A stretch of 6,324 nt of DNA from an uncultured Georgenia sp. (GTDB lineage Bacteria > Actinomycetota > Actinomycetes > Actinomycetales > Actinomycetaceae): contig NZ_CALGNQ010000028.1 of assembly GCF_937958535.1 (NCBI RefSeq), positions 1-6,324 of the forward strand. The letters are read 5' to 3'. Under the pieces are notes generated by a model, which made no database searches, was not told the DNA's origin, and saw only the letters and a list, made by a program, of their open reading frames with translations. The first letter of the stretch is position 1; the number at the start of each line of letters is the position of its first letter. Of the stretch, positions 1-5,487 are shown in pieces. Position numbers and translations under genes: made by a program.

Positions 1-431
1 CTGGAGAAGTCGAGCGTCATCTGGGCGTAGTCGTTGGTCACCACCTGGCCGGTGGTGACGTCGACGATGGCGGGGACGGTGATCCCGCGCGGGTAGTCCG
101 GGAAGCGGGCGAAGTAGGCCTCCTGCAGCCGCTCGATGCCGAGCACCGGGTCCCGGCCGTCCGGGTCGAGGTCGAAGGTCCACGAGCGCTCGTCGTGCGT
201 CGGACCGGGCAGCCCGAGGGAGATGACGTCCTCCAGGCCGAGCAGCCGCCGCACGATGATGGTGCGGTTCGCCCACGGGCAGGCGCGGGCCGCGACCAGC
301 CGGTAGCGACCCGGCTCCACCGGGTACCCGTCCGCGCCGTCACGGGTGATCCGGGTGGTGATGTAGTTGGTGTCGCGGGTGAACTCCTTGCCGGTGCTCA
401 CGTACGTACCCGGGGTGGTGTGCTCGTCCAT
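1..431 (-). CDS. Ecm4/YqjG-type glutathionyl-hydroquinone reductase-like protein, partial (C-terminus missing)
   Basis: This is the N-terminal 143 residues of a protein that runs off the left edge. It belongs to the omega-like glutathione S-transferase group, whose members (YqjG in E. coli, Ecm4/Gto in yeast) use an active-site cysteine to strip a thiol from thiol-conjugated hydroquinones in the cytoplasm. Visible marks are the catalytic ACPWANR segment with Cys51, the segment RRLLGLE after it, a long insert containing SWTFDLDPDGRDPVLG, and then VPAIVD (119-124) followed by a VTND turn (131-134), which corresponds to the VP-(I/V)-x-D and thiol-contacting region of the thioredoxin-like fold. 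The family is usually about 320-370 residues, so over half is missing, including the helical domain. The ATG at 431 was chosen because the conserved N-terminal segment FTRDTNYITTRIT begins soon after it; the Shine-Dalgarno is poor. It follows the amidohydrolase gene by 43 nt on the same strand. Actinobacteria generally make mycothiol rather than glutathione, so the physiological thiol may differ (inference). Confidence 0.85.
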   Translation of the reverse strand, partial: MDEHTTPGTYVSTGKEFTRDTNYITTRITRDGADGYPVEPGRYRLVAARACPWANRTIIVRRLLGLEDVISLGLPGPTHDERSWTFDLDPDGRDPVLGIERLQEAYFARFPDYPRGITVPAIVDVTTGQVVTNDYAQMTLDFS

Positions 432-445
432 GACCCGACCGTAAC

Positions 446-464
446 CCGCCGCGGCCCGCGGCGG
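446..464 (-). terminator. GC-rich hairpin between the amidohydrolase and reductase genes
   Basis: CCGCCGCG (446-453) and CGCGGCGG (457-464) are perfect reverse complements around a 3-nt loop, giving an 8-bp all-GC stem. It sits wholly within the 43-nt gap between the amidohydrolase stop and the reductase start. No T-run follows on the minus strand, so it is not a classical intrinsic terminator. It could attenuate read-through, stabilise the upstream mRNA, or be chance in such GC-rich DNA. Confidence 0.4.
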
Positions 465-474
465 TCGGTCGAGG

Positions 475-1704
475 TCAGAAGCGGGTGTCGCGCTCCACCA
501 CGCCCCGCTCGGCGGAGTACACCTCGGTGCCGGTGATGAACACCCGCTGCACCCGGGAGAACACGTCCAGCGGGTCGCCGGACCACACGACGACGTCGCC
601 GTCCAGGCCCGGGCGCAGCGCGCCCACCCGGTCGTCGAGGCCGAGCATCTGCGCCGGGTTCACCGTCAGGGCACGCAGGGCGACGTCCCGGTCCAGGCCC
701 TCCTTGACCGCGAAGGAGGCCTGGTGGACGAGGAAGTTGATCGGCACCACCGGCGCGTCGGTGGTGATCGCCACCTTCACCCCCGCCTCGGCGAGGCGCA
801 CGAGGTTGGCGATGTCCCGGTCGCGCAGCTCCACCTTGGAGCGGCTGGTGAGCATCGGCCCGAAGATCACCGGGACGTCCTTCTCGGCGAGGACGTCGGC
901 GATGCGGGCGCCGTCGGTGCCGTGGTTGACGACGAGGCGGTAGCCGAACTCCTCCGCGAGCCGGATCGCGGTGGCGATGTCGTCGTGGCGGTGGGTGTGC
1001 TGGTCCCAGATGAGCTCGCCCTCGAGCACCGCGGCGAGGGCCTCCAGGCCCAGGTCCCGCTCCACCGGCTTGCCCTCGGCCAGCGCGTGGTCGCGCTTGG
1101 CGATGTAGTTCTGCGCCCGCACGAAGGCGTCACGGATGACCTTGGCGACGCCGAGCCGGGTGGAGGGGAGGGCCTTCTTGTCGCCGTAAACCCGCTTGGG
1201 GTTCTCCCCGAGCGCGGCCTTGACCGAGACCCGCTCGCGGAACACCTGCTCGTCGACGGTGCGCCCGCCCCAGGTCTTGACGGCGACGGTCTGCCCGCCG
1301 ATCGGGTTGCCGGAGCCGGGCTTGACGACGGCGGCCGTCACCCCGCCGAGGAGGGCGTCGCGGAAGCCCTCCTCCTCGATGTTGATGGCGTCCAGGGCGC
1401 GCAGGGCCGCACCGTCGGGGTCGGTCATCTCGTTGACGTCGGCGCCGGCCCAGCCCTCGCCCTCCTCGTGGACGCCGAGGTGGGCGTGCGCCTCGACGAA
1501 CCCGGGCAGCACCCACGAGCCGCGGGCGTCGACCACGGGCACCCCCTCGGGGACGGCGACGTCCCGCCCGACGGCGGTGATGACGCCGTCGACGACGAGG
1601 ACGGTGCCGCCGTCGATCGGTTCGCCGTCGACGGGGACGACGCGGCCGCCGGTGACGGCGACGGAGCTGGTGCGGGTGCGGCGGGGCTGCGGAGAGGTTG
1701 TCAT
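475..1704 (-). CDS. Amidohydrolase-superfamily metal-dependent hydrolase (imidazolonepropionase-like)
   Basis: A complete 409-residue cytoplasmic hydrolase with no signal peptide. Residues 15-65 form the small beta-sandwich segment typical of the superfamily (GGRVVPVDG, then VLVVDGVITAVG). LPGFVEAHAHLG carries the metal-binding HxH pair His73/His75. GENPKR (167-171 region) is a hallmark of the imidazolonepropionase-like, Met-dependent-hydrolase-type branch. HTHRHDDI (236-243) and VVNHGTDG (259-265) supply the later histidines (His236/His238 and His261), and TTDAPV contains the expected catalytic/metal Asp316. The C-terminal part has the usual NPAQMLGLDDRVGALRPGLDGDVVVWSGDP, which completes the sandwich. 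The family hydrolyses C-N bonds in cyclic amides, dipeptides or related compounds; the substrate cannot be read from sequence. I chose the ATG at 1704 because MTTSPQ precedes the first conserved strand and the upstream open frame has no family similarity; no good Shine-Dalgarno is seen, only GGTGG about 12-15 nt upstream. It is divergent from the small membrane protein gene. Confidence 0.9.
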   Translation of the reverse strand: MTTSPQPRRTRTSSVAVTGGRVVPVDGEPIDGGTVLVVDGVITAVGRDVAVPEGVPVVDARGSWVLPGFVEAHAHLGVHEEGEGWAGADVNEMTDPDGAALRALDAINIEEEGFRDALLGGVTAAVVKPGSGNPIGGQTVAVKTWGGRTVDEQVFRERVSVKAALGENPKRVYGDKKALPSTRLGVAKVIRDAFVRAQNYIAKRDHALAEGKPVERDLGLEALAAVLEGELIWDQHTHRHDDIATAIRLAEEFGYRLVVNHGTDGARIADVLAEKDVPVIFGPMLTSRSKVELRDRDIANLVRLAEAGVKVAITTDAPVVPINFLVHQASFAVKEGLDRDVALRALTVNPAQMLGLDDRVGALRPGLDGDVVVWSGDPLDVFSRVQRVFITGTEVYSAERGVVERDTRF

Positions 1705-1783
1705 GTACCAGTCGTACCACCGTGGGAGGTGGCAGGCTGAGCCAGGAGACGGCGTCCTGCCGTCGCGGGGGAGGAGGCACACG
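1705..1783. promoter_or_regulatory. Divergent intergenic region with a small inverted repeat
   Basis: This 79-nt gap lies between two divergently read start codons, so it should hold promoters for both the amidohydrolase and the small membrane protein. I see no convincing -35/-10 pair on either strand. It does contain a perfect 6-bp inverted repeat, GACGGC (1748-1753) and GCCGTC (1759-1764), with a 5-nt spacer, and a weaker CCACC/GGTGG pair (1717-1721 and 1728-1732). On the minus strand the hexamer TGGTAC occurs twice, 3 nt apart, just before the amidohydrolase ATG. A strong Shine-Dalgarno for the plus-strand gene is at 1771-1777. Any operator role is inference. Confidence 0.35.
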
Positions 1784-2164
1784 ATGGCACGAGGCGACCG
1801 GGACCGGGCCGGGGGACAGCCGCCGGGGGACCAGCGCGCGGCGGGCACGGAGCGGGCCGCAGGCGAGCCCGGGCGGCGGCCGGAGCGCAACCGGCTCGGC
1901 TGGATCGGGGTCACCGTGGCCGGCGTGCTCACGGCCTGGCGGGTGATCTACGCGGTCACCGCACCCGGCATGACGAACGTCGCCGCCTACGAGTCGGTCG
2001 ACGTGCTGCTGACCATCGTGCTCGCGGTGGGTGCGGTGGTGCTCGGCATCGTCGCGCTCGGGCAGCGGGTGCAGCCGCGCTGGCCGGCGGTGGCGGCGCT
2101 GGCCGTGGGGACCTACGCGTTCGTCGTGGCCGTGGCGGGCTGGGTGGGCCAGCTCATGTACTGA
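1784..2164 (+). CDS. Small three-helix membrane protein of unknown function
   Basis: A 126-residue protein I do not recognise. Residues 1-37 are hydrophilic and rich in Gly, Arg, Pro and Gln, probably disordered and cytoplasmic, with Arg31, Arg32, Arg36 and Arg38 just before the first helix (positive-inside rule). Three likely membrane helices follow: about 39-58, 72-93 and 99-120, with a short loop containing QRVQPRW between the last two. There are no cysteines, histidines or obvious catalytic motifs. The ATG at 1784 was chosen because GAGGAGG (1771-1777) sits 6 nt upstream, an excellent Shine-Dalgarno; a longer open frame extends upstream but is only the reverse of the amidohydrolase gene. 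It is the only plus-strand gene here, divergent from the amidohydrolase and convergent with nhaA, with 10 nt between stops. The layout resembles the short Pro/Gly-rich-tailed membrane proteins common in actinobacteria, but that gives no function. Confidence 0.8.
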   Translation: MARGDRDRAGGQPPGDQRAAGTERAAGEPGRRPERNRLGWIGVTVAGVLTAWRVIYAVTAPGMTNVAAYESVDVLLTIVLAVGAVVLGIVALGQRVQPRWPAVAALAVGTYAFVVAVAGWVGQLMY

Positions 2165-2174
2165 GCCGGCCGGG

Positions 2175-3392
2175 TCAGCCCTGTGCGGCCTCCGCGAGGC
2201 GGGTGTGGGCCCGGATACGCAGCGCGATACCGCCGAGGATCGCCGAGAGCAGCGAGCCGAGGAGCACGCCCACCCGGGCGTGGCTGCCCTCGACGGACGC
2301 CGGGTCGAAGGCGAGCTGGGCGATGAGCAGCGAGACGGTGAAGCCCACGCCCGCGAGCAGGCTCATCCCGACCATGTCCTTGAGGTTGAGCCCCTTGCCC
2401 AGCACGAGCGGGGTGAGGAGGACGAGCAGCGCGGTGCCACCCCAGATCCCCAGCAGCTTGCCCAGCGGCAGACCGAGGGAGATCCCCACGGACACCGGGT
2501 CGGTGACGACGCCGAGGAGGCCGCCGGCGTCGACGACGTTCACCCCGGCGGCGAAGAACGCGAAGATCGGCAGCACGACCCCGGAGGAGATCCAGCCCAC
2601 CCGTGCGCCGAAGCGGTGGGTGAGCGGCTCGCGCTCACCCGGGCGGGCCACGGCGGGCACGACCATGCCGAGCAGCACGCCGGCGATGGTGGCGTGGACG
2701 CCCGAGGCGTGCATGCACGCCCAGGCGACGACACCGACCGGGACGAGCAGCCACCAGGCGGTGATGCCGCGGCGCACGAGCACGGCGAAGACGGCGACGG
2801 CGAGGAACGCGGCGCCGAGGAGCAGGAAGTTCAGGCCCCCGGCGAAGACGACGGCGATGATGACGATCCCGATGAGGTCGTCGACGACGGCGAGGGTGAG
2901 GAGGAAGGTGCGCAGCGCCGGCGGGAAGCCGCGGCCGAAGATGCCGAGCAGGGCGACGGCGAAGGCGATGTCGGTGGCCACCGGCACCGGCCACCCGTCC
3001 CAGATCCCCGACCCGGTGACGGCCTGGACGACGAGGTAGACGGCGACCGGCCCCGCGACACCGAAGAACGCCGAGATCACCGGCACGGCTGCGGTCCGGA
3101 TGTCACGCAGCGAGCCGGTGACGAACTCCTCCTTGAGCTCCAGACCGACGACGAAGAAGAAGATGGCGAGCAGCCCGTCGGAGGCCCAGGCGGCGAGGCT
3201 GAGGTCGAGGTGGAGGCCTGCCGGTCCGAAGGTGACACCGGACAGGTCCGCGTAGACCGCCCGCCAGGGGGAGTTGGCCCACACGAGCGCGAGCAGCGCC
3301 GCCGCGAGGAGGACCATCCCGGCGAAGGTCTCGTTGCCCAGCTTCTCGCGGTAGGCGGCGAGCGGGCCGCGACGGGAGGTCTGGCTGGACAT
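2175..3392 (-). CDS. nhaA: Na+/H+ antiporter NhaA
   Basis: A complete 405-residue inner-membrane antiporter, normal for the family (about 390-440), expected to export one Na+ (or Li+) for two H+ and so handle sodium and alkaline stress. The N-terminus has the family segment FAGMVLLAAALLALVWANSP, followed by FFFVVGLELKEEF (78-90). The cation site is intact: Asp141 in VATDIAFA matches E. coli Asp133, and Asp171-Asp172 in AVVDDLIGI match Asp163-Asp164. His233 in SGVHATIAG matches the pH-response residue His225, and Lys312 in LGKLLGI matches Lys300. The late GVGFTVSLLIAQLAF segment (348-362) is also typical. The ATG at 3392 is supported by AGAAAGG ending 9 nt upstream and by the position of the first conserved helix; an open frame reaching to 3614 runs through the terminator and the dctM end and is not coding. 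It is downstream of the TRAP operon but isolated from it by a strong hairpin, and converges on the small membrane protein gene. Confidence 0.97.
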   Translation of the reverse strand: MSSQTSRRGPLAAYREKLGNETFAGMVLLAAALLALVWANSPWRAVYADLSGVTFGPAGLHLDLSLAAWASDGLLAIFFFVVGLELKEEFVTGSLRDIRTAAVPVISAFFGVAGPVAVYLVVQAVTGSGIWDGWPVPVATDIAFAVALLGIFGRGFPPALRTFLLTLAVVDDLIGIVIIAVVFAGGLNFLLLGAAFLAVAVFAVLVRRGITAWWLLVPVGVVAWACMHASGVHATIAGVLLGMVVPAVARPGEREPLTHRFGARVGWISSGVVLPIFAFFAAGVNVVDAGGLLGVVTDPVSVGISLGLPLGKLLGIWGGTALLVLLTPLVLGKGLNLKDMVGMSLLAGVGFTVSLLIAQLAFDPASVEGSHARVGVLLGSLLSAILGGIALRIRAHTRLAEAAQG

Positions 3393-3432
3393 GGTGGCAG
3401 GCCTTTCTGGGGACGGAAGACGGCGTGCGCCC

Positions 3433-3438
3433 ACCTTA
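3433..3438 (-). promoter_or_regulatory. Possible -10 element of nhaA
   Basis: Read on the minus strand this is TAAGGT, which fits the TAnnnT pattern of actinobacterial -10 boxes and would put the transcript start roughly 34 nt before the nhaA ATG. There is no recognisable -35 at 16-18 nt spacing; that position falls in the foot of the terminator stem. It is the only AT-containing candidate in the gap, which is the main argument for it. Confidence 0.22.
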
Positions 3439-3458
3439 CGGGGACGTGGGGGAGAACG

Positions 3459-3500
3459 GCCGGTGGCCGGGAGGGCGTGGTCGCTCTCCCGGCCACCGGC
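3459..3500 (-). terminator. Strong hairpin terminator of the TRAP operon
   Basis: GCCGGTGGCCGGGAG (3459-3473) and CTCCCGGCCACCGGC (3486-3500) are perfect 15-nt reverse complements around a 12-nt loop. The stem begins 17 nt after the dctM stop on the minus strand and lies before the nhaA start. The downstream side has only CGTTCT, not a long T-run, as is common for actinobacterial terminators. It should end the dctPQM transcript and keep nhaA in its own unit. Because the stem is symmetrical it could also act on plus-strand transcripts. Confidence 0.85.
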
Positions 3501-3517
3501 GTGACGTGCGGGTGGGG

Positions 3518-4828
3518 CTACATCAGGCCCATCGTCGTCGGCAGCCAGACGGAGAGCTGCGGGACGAACACCACGACGAGCAGCGCTAGGATGATGGCGA
3601 GGAGGAACGGCCACAGCCGGGTGATGACCGGCTCGATGCGCAGCCGGGCGATCCGTGCCCCGACGAAGAGCACGTTGCCGACCGGCGGGGTGATCACACC
3701 CACCGAGAGGTTCATCACGACCATCGCACCGAAGTGGACCGGATCCACCCCGAACTCGGTGACGATCGGCAGGAAGATCGGCACGAAGATGAGGATGGCC
3801 GGCGTCGGGTCCATGAAGGTCCCGACGGCGAGCAGGACGACCATCATGATGATGAGGACGACGACGCTGGAGTCGGTGAAGCCGAGCACGGCGTCGGAGA
3901 TGATGTCCGGGATCCGCGCGAAGCTCATGACGAAGGACAGCGCCGTGGAGACCGCCACGAGCAGCATGACGATGGCCGTGGTGCGGCCGGCGTCGACGAG
4001 GATCGCCGGCAGGTCACGCAGCTTGATGCTCCGGTAGACCGCCGCGAGCACGAGGCAGTAGACCACGGCGATCGACGCCGACTCGGTGGCGGTGAAGTAA
4101 CCGGTGAGGATGCCGCCCACCACGATGATGATCATGAGGAGCGAGGGAACCGCCCGCCACAGCACGCGCATCGCCTGGGAGAAGCTCACCCGCTCGGTGG
4201 CCTTGAGCCGGCCCGGCTGCTTCCGTGCGTAGAGGTAGACGACGATCATGCAGGCGAAGGCCCACAGCAGGCCGGGGAAGAGACCGGCCATGAACAGCGC
4301 CGCGATCGACGTGCTGGAGACCAGCGAGTAGACGATGAACGTGTTCGACGGTGGGATGAGCATCCCGGCGGGCGCCGAGGCGACGTTGACCGCCGCGGCG
4401 AAGCGCCGGTCGTAGCCCTCCTTGGCCATCCGCGGGCTCATGACGTTGCCGACCGCGGCCGCCGCGGCGACGGCCGCTCCGGAGACGGCGCCGAACATGG
4501 AGTTCGCCACGACGTTCGTCTGGGCGAGCGAGGCGGGCATGCGCCCGGTGACCACCTTGGCGAAGTCGACGAGCCGGCCGGCGATGCCGCCGTTGTTCAT
4601 GATGACGCCGGCCAGGACGAACAGGGGGATGGCGAGCAGCGGGAAGGAGTTGATTCCGGTGAACATCCGCTGGGCGGTGACGAGCACCGCCTGCTCCATG
4701 CCCAGGAGCGGGATCGCGGCGAGGAAGGACGCCGTGCCGATGACGATGGCGATCGGCAGCGAGAAGACGATCCCGATGACGATGACGACGAGCAGGGTGA
4801 GCCCTGCCAGGGTTGCCGGGTCCATCAT
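3518..4828 (-). CDS. dctM: TRAP transporter large permease subunit DctM
   Basis: A complete 436-residue subunit forming the elevator-type ion-transporter part of a TRAP system (family length about 425-440). Nearly the whole protein is hydrophobic, with 11-12 likely helices. Family marks in order: LLAIPLFVLAGVIMNNGGI (64-82), FGAVSGAAVA (112-121), GMLIPPSNTFIVY with the PPSN hairpin (155-167), GYFTATESASIAVVY (243-257), the FMDPTPAILIFVPIFLP segment (338-354), and HFGAMVVMNLSVGVITPPVGNV (365-386). The two halves, each with a helical hairpin containing PP, reflect the internal repeat seen in SiaM-type structures, where Na+ sites lie near the hairpins. The start is ambiguous: two ATGs in tandem (4828 and 4825). 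I give the outer one, which overlaps the dctQ stop as ATGA, but GGAGG (4830-4834) is only 1 nt from it and 4 nt from the second, so the second may be the true start. The overlap implies translational coupling with dctQ. The name dctM denotes the family; C4-dicarboxylate use is not shown. Confidence 0.96.
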   Translation of the reverse strand: MMDPATLAGLTLLVVIVIGIVFSLPIAIVIGTASFLAAIPLLGMEQAVLVTAQRMFTGINSFPLLAIPLFVLAGVIMNNGGIAGRLVDFAKVVTGRMPASLAQTNVVANSMFGAVSGAAVAAAAAVGNVMSPRMAKEGYDRRFAAAVNVASAPAGMLIPPSNTFIVYSLVSSTSIAALFMAGLFPGLLWAFACMIVVYLYARKQPGRLKATERVSFSQAMRVLWRAVPSLLMIIIVVGGILTGYFTATESASIAVVYCLVLAAVYRSIKLRDLPAILVDAGRTTAIVMLLVAVSTALSFVMSFARIPDIISDAVLGFTDSSVVVLIIMMVVLLAVGTFMDPTPAILIFVPIFLPIVTEFGVDPVHFGAMVVMNLSVGVITPPVGNVLFVGARIARLRIEPVITRLWPFLLAIILALLVVVFVPQLSVWLPTTMGLM

Positions 4829-5451
4829 GCCTCCGTCTTCGGTCCGGCCGGGTCGTCACCGCGGCGCTCGGTCTCGTCCGGGTCGAGCAGGATGCTGTCG
4901 ACCTCGTCCAGCCCGCGCGGCTCCGGTTCCACGGTGGTCGCCGGCACGAGCTCGTCCTCGTCGCTGTGGTCGCCGTAGGGCAGCTGGGTGTTCCGGGCGA
5001 CGGCCTGGATGTAGTACAGGGAGTAGAACGCGATGAGCGCTCCGGAGATCGGCAGGGCCAGGTACATCTGGCCCAGCGTGAAGGGCAGCGCGGAGAGGTT
5101 CTGCAGCCAGGCGTTCTGCGAGGCCCGCCAACCGCCCCAGACGAGGACGATGACGGCGAAGGCCAGGACGACCAGCTGGACGAGGACCGAGACCACCCGC
5201 TCACCGCCCACGGGCAGCTTGCGGACGACGAACTCGACCGCGATGTGGCCGCGCTCGCCGAAGACGAACGCCGAGGCGAACAGGCCGAGCCACACGAAGG
5301 TCATGCGGGCGCCCTCCTCCGTCCACGTGCTCGGGTCGTGGAGCACCTGGCGGCTGAAGATCTGCCAGACGACGACGACGACGAGCAGCGCGAAGAGGAC
5401 GACGGTGATCCAGTACAGGACCCTGTCCAGGACTTTCTTGGCGCTATCCAC
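4825..5451 (-). CDS. dctQ: TRAP transporter small membrane subunit DctQ with a long acidic C-terminal tail
   Basis: A 208-residue four-helix protein that pairs with DctM and positions it in the membrane. Likely helices are about 12-33, 48-66, 86-107 and 128-149. The family pattern is clear: the first helix ends in WQIFSRQVL, then TWTEEGAR (42-49) with Trp43 and the Glu45-Glu46 pair, FVFGERGHIAVEF (62-74) after helix two, and LPISGALIAFYSLYY in helix four. Most DctQ proteins end soon after helix four (about 160-180 residues). Here some 54 further residues follow (about 155-208), with roughly 17 Asp/Glu, including the run DEDE at 164-167; this tail should be cytoplasmic and disordered. The start is GTG at 5451, chosen because GGAGG with TGAAGC spacing (6 nt) lies just upstream and the helix-one register fits; no ATG is suitable. 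It starts 36 nt after dctP and overlaps dctM by 4 nt. Confidence 0.93.
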   Translation of the reverse strand: MDSAKKVLDRVLYWITVVLFALLVVVVVWQIFSRQVLHDPSTWTEEGARMTFVWLGLFASAFVFGERGHIAVEFVVRKLPVGGERVVSVLVQLVVLAFAVIVLVWGGWRASQNAWLQNLSALPFTLGQMYLALPISGALIAFYSLYYIQAVARNTQLPYGDHSDEDELVPATTVEPEPRGLDEVDSILLDPDETERRGDDPAGPKTEA

Positions 5452-5464
5452 GCTTCACCTCCAT
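5452..5464 (-). promoter_or_regulatory. Ribosome binding site deciding the GTG start of dctQ
   Basis: On the minus strand the sequence ATGGAGGTGAAGC immediately precedes the GTG. It contains GGAGGTG, a near-perfect match to the anti-Shine-Dalgarno, at proper spacing, which fixes the non-ATG start. The ATG at its left end would begin only a six-codon frame (MEVKRG, ending in TAG at 5444-5446) that overlaps the dctQ start. Confidence 0.75.
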
Positions 5465-5487
5465 GAGTGTGTGGCTCGGCCGGTCCA

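Noticed and set aside
724..1740. A 338-residue plus-strand open frame opposite the amidohydrolase
   Set aside because: The composition is dominated by Gly, Asp, Val, Ala and His with no domain, and the minus-strand gene carries the complete set of amidohydrolase motifs.
1705..1932. Extension of the amidohydrolase upstream to 1932
   Set aside because: The extra 76 residues lie antisense to the well-supported small membrane protein gene, have no family similarity, and precede the normal N-terminal strand of the enzyme.
2161..2178. CTGA...TCAG with a central CCGGCCGG between the convergent stops, as a shared terminator
   Set aside because: The centre is an 8-bp palindrome with no loop, the outer pairs are separated by a mismatch, and there is no T-run; too weak to call.
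3393..3614. Extension of nhaA upstream to 3614
   Set aside because: It would run through the terminator stem and the end of dctM, is rich in Pro, Arg and Ala, and a good Shine-Dalgarno sits before the ATG at 3392.
2031..4037. A 668-residue open frame on the plus strand opposite nhaA and dctM
   Set aside because: It is antisense to two genes with full family motifs. Its translation is low-complexity and rich in Asp, Glu, Gly, His and Arg, as expected from the reverse of membrane-protein codons in GC-rich DNA, and it crosses the terminator hairpin.
3734..4978. A 414-residue plus-strand open frame opposite dctM/dctQ
   Set aside because: The same artefact: it is highly charged and repetitive, with no start signal, and is the mirror of real membrane proteins.
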